Shown: in pieces, positions 1-8,187 of the stretch
Layout: every line of letters begins with the position of its first letter
Numbering within the stretch: the first letter of the stretch is position 1
From: Paenibacillus_AB hodogayensis
GTDB lineage: Bacteria; Bacillota; Bacilli; Paenibacillales; NBRC-103111
NCBI RefSeq assembly: GCF_039536325.1
Contig: NZ_BAAAYO010000006.1
Coordinates: forward strand, 186,001-250,000
Length of the DNA stretch: 64,000 nucleotides
Reading direction: 5' to 3'
Program-made: the position numbers and the translations under genes
Notes under the pieces: generated by a model
Seen by the model: the letters and a program-made list of their open reading frames with translations, nothing else
Databases searched by the model: none
Told to the model about the DNA's origin: nothing

Positions 1-1196
1 AAGAATACGGCCAAGGCCAATATGCCCAGACGGCTCGATCCCGTGGCCAAACCGACCACGGAAAAAACGAAAGGTCCGACAATCGCGGAAAATTTGCTGG
101 AAACGCTCAGGAAGCCGAAAAACTCGACCGGGCGATCCGATGGGACCAGACGGCTGTAAATCGAACGAGCGATCGCCTGACTGCCTCCCTGAACCATCCC
201 CACCACACAGGCCAGCGCATAAAACTGCCACGCCTGGGTCATGAAATATCCGAACACGACAATTAGAACATAGACGCCGAGCGAAATGTAGAGAGAAATT
301 TTAGAACCAAGCCGCTGGGCGATTTTACCGAACAACAGCGTGAACGGAATACCGACAAACTGCGTGATGACGAGCGCGGCGATCAGGCTGAACGAATCGA
401 GCCCGATCTCGGTGCCGTAGATCGTGGCCATCGTAATGATCGTGCTGATTCCGTCATTGAAGAACCAGTAGGCAATCAAATATTTGAGCAGCTCCGGGTA
501 ACGTCTGATGCGTTTAAACGTATGTATGATGCGCGAAAATCCGATCTTGGCATATTGTCCGATCGTATGCGACGAACCCGTCCTTGTGTCTTTGACCCGG
601 CGAAACAGCGGCAAGGAAAAGACGAACCACCACACCGCAACCGAGGCAAACGACAGATGCGTACCCGCCAAGCTGTCGGGCAGCCCGAACCATTCGAACT
701 TCTGAATCATCAACAGGTTAAGAATAAGCAGCACGCCGCCGCCGATATAGCCGTAGGCGTAGCCTCTGGACGATATGTAGTCGCGCTTCTCAGGCTCGAC
801 CAGATCGTTCAGCAGCGCATCGTAGAAAGCATTGCCTCCGGTAAAGCCGATCGTCCCCAGTATGAACAGAAACGAGGCGAGCACATAGTCGCCCTTGCCT
901 ACAAAGACGAAGCAAAGGGAAGCGAGTATGCCCAAATACGAAAACAGCCGCAAAAACCGTACCTTGAAGCCGCTGTAGTCGGCGATCGCCCCCAGGATGG
1001 GCGTCAGCACCGCCACAATCAGCATCGCGATGGACTGCGTCATTCCCCAGTACGAGGTCGCCATCTGCTCGTTCGGCAGCGTCGAGGCGGCTACCCCGCT
1101 GTAAAAGATCGGAAGCACCGCCGCTATCATCGTCGTCGCGAACGCGGAGTTAGCCCAATCGTACATGACCCATGCCCGAACCTTATGCCGATCCAT
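1..1196 (-). CDS. UMF1/Atg22-type MFS transporter, C-terminus cut by window edge
   Basis: Multi-pass membrane protein of the major facilitator superfamily. The N-terminus carries the motif MYDWANSAFATT (about residues 10-22), typical of the UMF1 family related to the fungal vacuolar effluxer Atg22; substrates in bacteria are mostly unknown. About 398 codons are inside the window with many hydrophobic helices, and the reading frame runs off the left edge, so the last helices are missing. The ATG at 1196 follows a strong GGAGAGGAGGAG Shine-Dalgarno sequence. It is divergent from the CotD-like gene. Family assignment is firm; substrate is not assignable from sequence. Confidence 0.85.
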   Translation of the reverse strand, partial: MDRHKVRAWVMYDWANSAFATTMIAAVLPIFYSGVAASTLPNEQMATSYWGMTQSIAMLIVAVLTPILGAIADYSGFKVRFLRLFSYLGILASLCFVFVGKGDYVLASFLFILGTIGFTGGNAFYDALLNDLVEPEKRDYISSRGYAYGYIGGGVLLILNLLMIQKFEWFGLPDSLAGTHLSFASVAVWWFVFSLPLFRRVKDTRTGSSHTIGQYAKIGFSRIIHTFKRIRRYPELLKYLIAYWFFNDGISTIITMATIYGTEIGLDSFSLIAALVITQFVGIPFTLLFGKIAQRLGSKISLYISLGVYVLIVVFGYFMTQAWQFYALACVVGMVQGGSQAIARSIYSRLVPSDRPVEFFGFLSVSSKFSAIVGPFVFSVVGLATGSSRLGILALAVF

Positions 1197-1392
1197 CGGA
1201 CTCCTCCTCTCCCGTAACCGCCGCTGATGCGACGATTCCCATCCATTGTAACACCGCGCCGCGAAGCCGACTACGGACATTTTGAGCCGACAGCCACAAA
1301 TGGGTACAAGAACTAGGCGCTAACACATTCCCCGGCAGACGGGGAGTCATATAATATCCCGTATCCCGACATAAAGGAGATGAATTTATAAA

Positions 1393-1623
1393 ATGTCTCA
1401 TTGCCCAAAACCGTTGTGTCCGACCAGTAATGTCTTCGATCCGCCAAAAGTGGTATACCGCGACCACTACCACCCGCAAATCGTTAACGTCATTCATCAA
1501 GTCGAGGTGGTCAACCGCCATCATTGCGTGCCCGTACCTCGCCACGTCTATTGCTATTCCGAGAGAAACGAATATCCTTCGGCGTCAGCAATGCCTTTCG
1601 GTCCGTATCGCCGCGGCCGCTGA
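1393..1623 (+). CDS. CotD-like inner spore coat protein
   Basis: Short (76 aa) protein rich in His, Pro, Val and Tyr. It has an N-terminal Cys/Pro stretch (MSHCPKPLCPTSN) and a central HPQIVNVIHQVEVVNRHH segment, the composition and motif style of the CotD family of spore coat proteins. A good AAAGGAGA ribosome binding site lies 12 bases before the ATG. Upstream, 1348-1356 reads CATATAATA, which fits the -10 consensus of mother-cell sigma K/E promoters (CATANNNTA), although no convincing -35 is present. A strong terminator follows. A late-sporulation coat role is inferred from family resemblance; another small His-rich coat protein is the main alternative. Confidence 0.6.
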   Translation: MSHCPKPLCPTSNVFDPPKVVYRDHYHPQIVNVIHQVEVVNRHHCVPVPRHVYCYSERNEYPSASAMPFGPYRRGR

Positions 1624-1645
1624 TCGCTGTCGCGCTCCTTACCGA

Positions 1646-1683
1646 AGATGCTCCGGGCTTTATGCCCGGAGCATCTCTTTTTC
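1646..1683 (+). terminator. Rho-independent terminator of the CotD-like gene
   Basis: A 13-bp perfect stem (1646-1658 with 1664-1676) with a 5-nt loop is followed by TCTTTTTC. It lies between the convergent CotD-like gene and the acyl-CoA ligase gene. Confidence 0.9.
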
Positions 1684-1700
1684 GTGCACCCTTTCGGGGC

Positions 1701-3392
1701 TTACTCCTTGGATCCATCGTCCTCCGTCCGTTCCCCCTCCCTCAGCTCCCGGCGCAGCACCTTGCCGACCATCGTCTTCGGCAGCGAATCGCGAAACTCG
1801 TATACGCGCGGCACCTTGTAGGCAGCCAGCTTCGATCGGCAGAAGCCGTTCAGCGCTTGCTCGGAGACGTCCGTCCCCGGCTTCCGGACGACAAATGCTT
1901 TCACCGTCTCGCCTCGGTACTCGTCGGGAATGCCGATAACCGCCGCCTCCTGCACGTCCGGATGCTCGAACAGCACCTCCTCTACCTCCCGCGGGAAAAT
2001 GTTGAAGCCCCCGGCGATAATCATATCCTTCCTGCGGTCGACAATATGGAAATAGCCTTCTTCGTCCATAAAGGCCATATCTCCCGTTCGCACCCAGCCG
2101 TCGACAAGCGTCTTTGCCGTTTCCTCCGGCTTGTTCCAGTACCCTTTCATCACTTGAGGGCCGCGGACAAACAGTTCGCCGATCTCCTGAGGCGCAAGCG
2201 GCTCGAGCGTATCCGGATCGACGATTTTCGCATCGGTATCGGACCAGGGCAAGCCGATACTGCCGCTCTTGCTGCGTCCCCACATCGGATTCACGTGCGT
2301 CACTGGGGAGCATTCCGACAAGCCGTACCCTTCGACCAATCGCCCTCCGGTCAGCCTCTCAAACTGCTGCTGCACTTCTTGGGGCAGCGGCGCGGAACCG
2401 CTGATACAGCAGCGGATCGAAGACAGCCTGTATTTGACCGCCGCTGCGGGATGATGATTAATCGCAAGGTACATCGTAGGTGCCCCGGGAAAAATAGTCG
2501 GCTTGAAGCGATGAATCGTTTTCAGCAAAGACTCGATTTCAAATTTGGGCACCAATAGGAGATTCGCTCCGATGGACAAGCCGAAGTTCATGCACACGGT
2601 CATTCCGTAAACGTGAAAAAGCGGCACCGCGGTCAGCATCACTTCTTGCCCGCCCTCCACTTTGTACAGCCACGCCCGGCATTGGCTCACGTTGGCCGTT
2701 AAATTGGCGTGAGTCAGCATCACTCCTTTGGCGATGCCGGTCGTGCCTCCGGTATATTGCAGCACCGCCACGTCGGTTTCCGGCTCGATGTCGACAGCCG
2801 GGAGAACGGGCTTGGCAGTACGAAGCAAACGCCGGAACTCGAACAGTTGCTCCCCCTCCGCATCGTAGCTCCGCGCATCCCGGTCCTTTTTCTGAACGAG
2901 CGGATAAAGCGCTTTCTTAACGGCGGGCAGCTCCTCGCGGATGCCGGTTACGATAATACGCTTCAAGCCGGCCTTCTCGCGAATGCGGCGGATGCGCGGC
3001 AGAAGGAGGTCCAGACATACGATTGTCTCCGCCCCCGCGTCCGTGATGTGACGCAGCAGCTCGCGCTCGACGTTCAGCGGATTCAGCTGGACTACGACGC
3101 CGCCGGCAAATAGCGTGCCGTAGAAGCCGATTACGTATTGCGGAATGTTGGGCAGCAGCAGTCCGACGCGATCCCCCGGTCGAACCCCGAGACGTTGCAG
3201 AGCGTCGGCGAACCGGTATGCGCGGTCGAGCAAGTGGCGGTAAGTCGTTTTTTTGCCGAAAAACGTCATAGCCGTCCGGTCAGGGTACCGGTCGGCCGCT
3301 TCCTGCAGCAAAGCTGCCAGCGGCGCGGACGAATAATCGAGAACGGGCGGCACCTCTTGCGGGTAATGGGAATGCCAGGGTCGCGGGTCCAT
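1701..3392 (-). CDS. lcfA: Long-chain fatty-acid--CoA ligase (AMP-forming)
   Basis: Adenylate-forming enzyme that activates fatty acids to acyl-CoA through an acyl-AMP intermediate. At 563 aa it has the usual length of Bacillus LcfA/FadD. Visible motifs are the phosphate-binding loop YTGGTTGIAKGV (about residue 215), EGYGLSECSP (about 355), the hinge motif WVRTGDMAF (about 435), DRRKDMIIAGGFN, and the C-terminal catalytic lysine context LPKTMVGKVLRREL. The ATG at 3392 is preceded by GGAAGGTGG. It is a single gene, convergent with the coat gene and divergent from the histidine kinase; no other beta-oxidation gene is next to it. Substrate chain length cannot be read from the sequence. Confidence 0.88.
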   Translation of the reverse strand: MDPRPWHSHYPQEVPPVLDYSSAPLAALLQEAADRYPDRTAMTFFGKKTTYRHLLDRAYRFADALQRLGVRPGDRVGLLLPNIPQYVIGFYGTLFAGGVVVQLNPLNVERELLRHITDAGAETIVCLDLLLPRIRRIREKAGLKRIIVTGIREELPAVKKALYPLVQKKDRDARSYDAEGEQLFEFRRLLRTAKPVLPAVDIEPETDVAVLQYTGGTTGIAKGVMLTHANLTANVSQCRAWLYKVEGGQEVMLTAVPLFHVYGMTVCMNFGLSIGANLLLVPKFEIESLLKTIHRFKPTIFPGAPTMYLAINHHPAAAVKYRLSSIRCCISGSAPLPQEVQQQFERLTGGRLVEGYGLSECSPVTHVNPMWGRSKSGSIGLPWSDTDAKIVDPDTLEPLAPQEIGELFVRGPQVMKGYWNKPEETAKTLVDGWVRTGDMAFMDEEGYFHIVDRRKDMIIAGGFNIFPREVEEVLFEHPDVQEAAVIGIPDEYRGETVKAFVVRKPGTDVSEQALNGFCRSKLAAYKVPRVYEFRDSLPKTMVGKVLRRELREGERTEDDGSKE

Positions 3393-3577
3393 GCGTCATC
3401 CACCTTCCTGTGCGCTTGAGCCGCATGGGACGCGGCTCTTTCCGATTAAACGCGCTTTGTAAAGGATATGGGGCGACGCTTGTTCAAGATGCCCGAGATT
3501 ATGCACAAATTCTGGTACATAACTGACAAATTACGACTTATTTTTTGATTATTTTATCGAATAAAGTCGAAAAAACA

Positions 3578-3607
3578 ATAACAAAATCACTACTTTTCAG
3601 CTATAAT
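3578..3607 (+). promoter_or_regulatory. Candidate sigma-A promoter of the 3689 kinase
   Basis: ATAACA (3578-3583), 18-bp spacer, perfect TATAAT (3602-3607), in an AT-rich tract about 80 bases before the start codon. The -35 is weak, so this rests mainly on the -10. Confidence 0.5.
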
Positions 3608-3688
3608 GGGTGTAGCTGGCATCTTGCCTGTTCGCCTATTCTGTTGCCGCGGCAGGACTGCCCGTGCGACTACTTATCGGGGTGTTTC

Positions 3689-5431
3689 ATGCAACCGAGA
3701 TCGCCTTTCCTGTATATCGTGTTTGTAAGTATAGTGCTTATGCTCTTTTTTAATAACGTCATGTTTTATTATACGATTAAGAACAAGCTCGTCGACCATG
3801 TCGAGCAGCAATCGCTGCAGGCCGCCTATCATTTGCGCGATTCCATTGACCGGTATAAAACAAGCGTACGATACATCGAAAGCATGGTTGGGCAGCAGCT
3901 GCGCATCGCCGCCATCGCGGCCAAAGACCGGCTGCCCCCGCGGGCGGAAAACGTCAGCAACGCCCAGCTGGAACAGCTAAGCAGCGAGCTCGGCGTCTCC
4001 CACATTGCGCTCCTTCAGCGGCGGGGGGACGATTTTGTCCCGGTTCGCTCCTCTGATCCGATGGAGCTTATGGCGGGTGCGGAAAAGTGGGGCTATTGGT
4101 ATACAGCCCTTCAGCAGCTGCTGGAAAACCGGAACGTGACGATCCCCGAAGGGCAGAAGCTGCCCAATTACTGGTCCGATTCGATCGAGCTTGCCGATCC
4201 TTCCCTAATGACCAAGTGGGGGTATTTTTACGATGGCACGACGGATTATATCGTCAGCCCTTACGTCGAAGACGTCCAGATCGAGCAATACGATCGGCTC
4301 GTCGGCCCTGACGCCATTTTGCACCGCATGATCGTAGACAATCCGGGGATGCTGGAGATGACCGGCTTCAACGTGAATACGTTTGGGAAACCGCTCGCCT
4401 TGTCCAAATCGCCGAAAGGTCGCCCCTATGTCCCGTTGAACCAGCGTCCGATTCCATTCGGCACTTATGTATACAGCGAGCGGACCAGCGATGCCGCCTT
4501 TGTCCGGGAAGCGTACGATTCGAACAAGCCGATTACACGCCTGGCCGAGCTGAACGGGCATAAAGTGGTGAAGAGCTTCGTCCCTGCACCTAACTCTTCG
4601 CCGGCAGCCGAAGACGATTACCCGTATGTGATCGGAGTCGTGTTCGATTCCAACGTCATTCACGAGGCTCTCAGCGTGCAAGCCCGTTGGATCGTCAGCC
4701 GGCTCGTGACGACAACGGCGATCAGTCTCGTGCTGCTGTTTATCGTGTTCCAGGCGATCCGGCGGAGCAAAGACGAGGCGGTTCGGGTTACCCAGGAGGC
4801 GTACATCGACGAAGTCAACGATATGTTTACGACCATTCGCGGACAAAGACACGATTTTCTGAACCATGTGCAGACGATCCATACGTTTCTTCAGCTGAAA
4901 AAATACGACGACCTGCACCGCTATACCGGAGAACTGGTCGGGGGAATTCGTCAGACAAACGATATTATTCAAATCGGCCATCCCGCCTTGGCGGCAATCG
5001 TTCAATCCAAGGTCGTGACCGCGATGGACAAACATATCGATTTCCGTCACCAGTTCGCCCCGATCGGCAGCCTGAACCTGGGCGTCACCTCGGTCGATAT
5101 CGTGATCATTATCGGCAATTTGATCGACAATGCCTTTGACGAGGTGGCAGGGCTGCCTGTCCGGGAGCGCTGGGTCGAGCTGAGCGGCTCCTATCGCGAA
5201 GGGTCGATGATCATCGCCGTACGCAACCCGGGACGAACGCTGACTGACGCCGAGAAATCGAAAATATTCGAGCCGGGATACAGCACCAAAGGAACCGATG
5301 CCCATTCCGGCATCGGTCTGGCGGTTACGAAAAAAAGAGTCCATGCCTACAGAGGCAGCATTACGGTAGAAAGCAACGAGGAGAACGGAACGACGTTCAC
5401 CGTCTCCATTCCGCTCAACCGGTTCGGTTAG
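3689..5431 (+). CDS. Orphan sensor histidine kinase, Spo0B/CitA-type
   Basis: Membrane-bound histidine kinase of about 580 aa. One N-terminal helix (residues about 6-28) and a second at about 335-355 enclose an extracytoplasmic sensor region of about 300 residues. The cytoplasmic part has the RHDFLNH phospho-acceptor motif (His about 388) of the Spo0B-like alpha-helical domain found in CitA/DcuS-class kinases. A GHKL ATPase domain follows (N box NLIDNAFDE near 477, G boxes KIFEPGYSTKG and GIGLAVTKK). The ATG at 3689 is preferred because the first transmembrane helix starts right after it; the frame is open 48 codons further upstream. No response regulator lies next to it, unlike most CitA-class kinases. 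Signal unknown; feeding a sporulation phosphorelay is only a possibility. Confidence 0.82.
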   Translation: MQPRSPFLYIVFVSIVLMLFFNNVMFYYTIKNKLVDHVEQQSLQAAYHLRDSIDRYKTSVRYIESMVGQQLRIAAIAAKDRLPPRAENVSNAQLEQLSSELGVSHIALLQRRGDDFVPVRSSDPMELMAGAEKWGYWYTALQQLLENRNVTIPEGQKLPNYWSDSIELADPSLMTKWGYFYDGTTDYIVSPYVEDVQIEQYDRLVGPDAILHRMIVDNPGMLEMTGFNVNTFGKPLALSKSPKGRPYVPLNQRPIPFGTYVYSERTSDAAFVREAYDSNKPITRLAELNGHKVVKSFVPAPNSSPAAEDDYPYVIGVVFDSNVIHEALSVQARWIVSRLVTTTAISLVLLFIVFQAIRRSKDEAVRVTQEAYIDEVNDMFTTIRGQRHDFLNHVQTIHTFLQLKKYDDLHRYTGELVGGIRQTNDIIQIGHPALAAIVQSKVVTAMDKHIDFRHQFAPIGSLNLGVTSVDIVIIIGNLIDNAFDEVAGLPVRERWVELSGSYREGSMIIAVRNPGRTLTDAEKSKIFEPGYSTKGTDAHSGIGLAVTKKRVHAYRGSITVESNEENGTTFTVSIPLNRFG

Positions 5432-5433
5432 CC

Positions 5434-5487
5434 CGAAAAACGAAAAAATCCGGTCTCTCGAAAGGAGAACCGGATTTTTTCGTTTCG
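5434..5487. terminator. Bidirectional terminator
   Basis: Inverted repeat AACGAAAAAATCCGGT / ACCGGATTTTTTCGTT around a short loop between two convergent genes. A/T runs on both sides make it work for either strand. Confidence 0.9.
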
Positions 5488-5510
5488 ATTTTGCACGGCA
5501 TCGAGACGGC

Positions 5511-6014
5511 TTAACGTTCTTCGTCCCGCTCCATCGTTCGGTCGATCTGCTCCAGCAGCCGTTTGACCGATTCGGAATCGTACGTCCCCCGTCTCTTCCA
5601 TTCGCCCAGCATGCCGACCACTTCCCGGGCCAGCTTCTCCTGCCCTTCCGCCGCTCCCTCGAACGACTGCGAGGGATCAAACCAGACGTAGGTGCCATCC
5701 GGACCGTTGCGCAAGTATGGGCTGCGCCAATGATCGGGATAGGCATACGGCTGCCCTCCGAATAGAATCCCCAGCACGTTGTCGCTGTCGAGCGGCAGCA
5801 GCTGGTGGTACGTCTGCTCCTCGCCGTCCGCGACCGTCAGGTGCATGTAGGCGTAGTGCAAATAATGGTCGCCCGTATCCGCATCCTTGACAATCTCGTA
5901 CAGCTCTGCCGCCCGCTCGTCTCCGGCCAACGTTTTAACCGATTGAAGCCGATCCTGCAGCTGCTGCTGCGGAACTTGGCTCATCGACGTCCATGATTCG
6001 CTCAACCGGTCCAC
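5511..6014 (-). CDS. Conserved hypothetical protein (167 aa)
   Basis: No family recognised. The protein is soluble, acidic and Gln/Glu/Asp-rich, with a predicted helical N-terminus (about 1-45) and C-terminus (about 125-167) and an aromatic middle (YAYPDHWRSPYLRNG, YVWFDPSQSFEG). It has no signal peptide or membrane segment. It sits 8 bases downstream of udk and is probably co-transcribed with it. The GTG at 6014 abuts GAGAGGAA too closely, so the TTG at 6005 (9-base spacing) may be the true start. Confidence 0.6.
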   Translation of the reverse strand: MDRLSESWTSMSQVPQQQLQDRLQSVKTLAGDERAAELYEIVKDADTGDHYLHYAYMHLTVADGEEQTYHQLLPLDSDNVLGILFGGQPYAYPDHWRSPYLRNGPDGTYVWFDPSQSFEGAAEGQEKLAREVVGMLGEWKRRGTYDSESVKRLLEQIDRTMERDEER

Positions 6015-6022
6015 TTCCTCTC

Positions 6023-6637
6023 TTACCCGATCTTCAAATAGGTCTGGATGCGAGAAGCGAGCAGTCCGATCGCGATTTCGTTCTGGCCGCCTTCGGGAAC
6101 GATCAGATCGGCGAACCGTTTGGAAGGCTCCACGAAGGCGTCATGCATCGGCTTCACTGTATTCAAATATTGGTGGAACACCGAATCGAACGACCGTCCC
6201 CGCTCCTGAATATCGCGCGACATCCGTCTCAGCACCCGCACGTCGGCATCCGTATCGACAAACACCTTAATATCGAGCTCCTGCCGAATCGCCGGATCGG
6301 CGAAAATGAGAATACCCTCCAGAATGACGACGGACTTCGGCTGAATGTTCACGGTCTCGTCGATTCGCGTATGGCTGGAAAAATCGTATATAGGCATATC
6401 GATCGCCTGACGGCTGCGCAGCATGCGCAGGTGGCTCAGCAGCAAATCGCCGTCGACCGAATCCGGATGATCGTAATTGACGCGCTCCCGTTCCTGTATG
6501 GATAGATGCCGGTTGTCGGCATAATACGAGTCCTGGGAAAGCAGAACGACGTCCTGCGGTCCGAGCGATTCGACCAGACGCTCCGCCACCGTTGTTTTAC
6601 CCGAGCCGGTTCCTCCGGCTATTCCGATTGTCAGCAT
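6023..6637 (-). CDS. udk: Uridine kinase
   Basis: Phosphorylates uridine and cytidine to UMP and CMP in pyrimidine salvage, in the cytoplasm. The 204-aa protein begins with the P-loop GIAGGTGSGKTT, followed by DSYYADNRHLSIQERERVNYD, which matches the nucleoside-binding segment of Udk, and RRMSRDIQERGRS, the basic lid. The ATG at 6637 is 7 bases after GGAGGAG; a TTG two codons earlier is too close to that site to be used. It follows kapB in the opposite transcriptional order, with only about 57 bases between kapB and udk. Confidence 0.93.
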   Translation of the reverse strand: MLTIGIAGGTGSGKTTVAERLVESLGPQDVVLLSQDSYYADNRHLSIQERERVNYDHPDSVDGDLLLSHLRMLRSRQAIDMPIYDFSSHTRIDETVNIQPKSVVILEGILIFADPAIRQELDIKVFVDTDADVRVLRRMSRDIQERGRSFDSVFHQYLNTVKPMHDAFVEPSKRFADLIVPEGGQNEIAIGLLASRIQTYLKIG

Positions 6638-6694
6638 GCACAAGCTCCTCCATTTCGACCCATTGTCGCATTATTGCTATATTGTATCATTTTT

Positions 6695-7105
6695 TTATCC
6701 CCAATAGTCTTTCTCCAGCTGGCGCAGATTGTGCAGCGCTTTACGAGCCCATTCCTTCAGCCCGGGACCGCCCTCGTGCGCGTCCTCGCCCTCAGCCAGT
6801 CTGCCCGTCTCTTGGACCAGTTCCTCCCACGCCCGGCGCAGCGATTCGGCATAAGGGGGAATGTCGCCTTCGTATGGCTTGGCCGCATTCGTCGGGACCC
6901 ACACTTTCTCCCGGTATGCGGACGCTCTCCGTTCGTGAAACAGCGGCACGTCCGGATCGTATGGGTGGTGCAGATCACCCTGTAAAGGATGCCGCTCGAC
7001 GCCGACGATTTCCACCAGCGTACGCGGCGGGGACGTCTCGACCGTCTTGGCGATATACGCGCCGGTCTTATGCTCGATCCGGACATAGGTTTCATTGCTG
7101 CTCAT
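6695..7105 (-). CDS. kapB: Kinase-associated protein KapB
   Basis: 136 aa, matching the KapB family. In B. subtilis KapB is needed for KinB signalling into the sporulation phosphorelay. Conserved features seen are YKTGxY-like HKTGAYIAK near the N-terminus, HPLQGDLHHPYDPDVPLFHERRA (about residues 39-61) and KPYEGDIPPYAESL. Although the family is called a lipoprotein, no signal peptide or lipobox is present. It overlaps the preceding thioredoxin gene by 4 bases, so the two are translationally coupled. The start is supported by GGAAGGATG. No KinB gene is adjacent. Confidence 0.88.
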   Translation of the reverse strand: MSSNETYVRIEHKTGAYIAKTVETSPPRTLVEIVGVERHPLQGDLHHPYDPDVPLFHERRASAYREKVWVPTNAAKPYEGDIPPYAESLRRAWEELVQETGRLAEGEDAHEGGPGLKEWARKALHNLRQLEKDYWG

Positions 7106-7440
7106 CGGTTTTCATCCTTCCTATTCGTCTTCTCGTACAAAGGCTCCAGGAAAGCGAGCACCGTTTCCACCGACGCAAAAGCATAGAGCCTGCGTTGTAC
7201 CGCGCCCCCCTCGATATGCAGCAGGCACGGGACGCTTTCCACCTGCCATTGCTGAGCAAGCTTGGGTAGCTCGTTCACATTGACCCGGACAGGCGCGTAT
7301 GCGGGCCGCATCGCCTCTACGATCTCCAGCATGCGGGCCGCGACCTTGCAGGTTCCGCACAGCGGCGTATACATATATACGGCGAACGGCTCGCCGCTCT
7401 CCGTCTGCTTGCGCAGTTCGGCCTCCGAACGTTCCGGCAT
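7102..7440 (-). CDS. Thioredoxin-family protein (YusE-like)
   Basis: 112-aa single thioredoxin fold without signal peptide, hence cytoplasmic. The redox motif is CGTC (in YTPLCGTCKVAARML, about residues 25-38) and a cis-proline follows in VESVPCLLHIEGG. The size and motif resemble B. subtilis YusE rather than housekeeping TrxA (which has CGPC). It starts 4 bases after the 7445 gene and overlaps kapB, so it belongs to a tight operon of three or more genes. Start supported by GGAGGAG. Confidence 0.8.
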   Translation of the reverse strand: MPERSEAELRKQTESGEPFAVYMYTPLCGTCKVAARMLEIVEAMRPAYAPVRVNVNELPKLAQQWQVESVPCLLHIEGGAVQRRLYAFASVETVLAFLEPLYEKTNRKDENR

Positions 7441-7444
7441 TCGT

Positions 7445-7966
7445 TTACTCCTCCGTATGATAAGGCTCCAACTGCCGCAGCGTGCGCACCGTATGCTCCA
7501 GCAGGTCGGGGATGTCGCTCACCTGACTTTCCCCGATTTTACGGTCGAACCGGACTGCGATTTCGTTATGGCAGCGCGATCCGTCATCGCCATACCGGAA
7601 GGACAGCGTCTGGACGACCGCAGTGCCGATATCCCATATTTGCTGCAAAATATCCTGAATGTTGCGGCAAGCCGTTACCGGGTTGCGCAGCATAAGCGAA
7701 AACACGATTTCCAGGCCGCAGCCCGGCCGGGCGTTGCGCCATTCCAGCTTCTCTCCCGCCAGATCGGTCAGACCGGCGGACAGGCGGATTTCCGCCGAGC
7801 TATGCCCGTCCTTGAGCCTGAAGCGTATGGCATAGCTTCTGGACATCGCGGCCAGATCCATCAGGTCGGCACGATGAATGACGACGATTTGCCCGTCCAG
7901 ATCGAGATCGTAAACGGCTCCTTCGAACACGACTTTCAAATTTTCATAGATCGTCGGGTCGAACAT
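7445..7966 (-). CDS. Conserved hypothetical protein (173 aa)
   Basis: No family recognised. Soluble alpha/beta-looking protein with no signal or membrane segment. Notable segments are YDLDLDGQIVVIHRADLMDLA near the N-terminus and LMLRNPVTACRNIQDILQQIW in the middle. The ATG follows AAGGAGAGG at good spacing. It is the first gene of the operon with the YusE-like thioredoxin and kapB, which hints at a link with sporulation signalling, but nothing in the sequence shows a function. Confidence 0.65.
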   Translation of the reverse strand: MFDPTIYENLKVVFEGAVYDLDLDGQIVVIHRADLMDLAAMSRSYAIRFRLKDGHSSAEIRLSAGLTDLAGEKLEWRNARPGCGLEIVFSLMLRNPVTACRNIQDILQQIWDIGTAVVQTLSFRYGDDGSRCHNEIAVRFDRKIGESQVSDIPDLLEHTVRTLRQLEPYHTEE

Positions 7967-8145
7967 ACGATCCTCTCCTTCCGGTTCCCGGCCCCTTTAG
8001 CGACGCCCCGTCGGCAAGTCTAAACTGTCATATTACCATATTTCCATATATATTACGACACAGAGGCCGCCCATCCTTCTTTTTCGCCCCGTTTCTTCAA
8101 AAAGACGGAAGGGAAGCCGTTCCGATAGCTTGTCGCTGCGATCAA

Positions 8146-8180
8146 CAAAAAAAACGGGAGAACATTGTAAAGTTCCCCCG
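8146..8180 (-). terminator. Terminator of ykpA
   Basis: On the minus strand CGGGGGAAC pairs with GTTCTCCCG (one G-U pair) and is followed by a run of eight T. It lies just after the ykpA stop codon. Confidence 0.85.
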
Positions 8181-8187
8181 CCGCAAT

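Noticed and set aside
6695..7105. Lipoprotein annotation for KapB
   Set aside because: The family name says lipoprotein, but this sequence has no signal peptide or lipobox cysteine.
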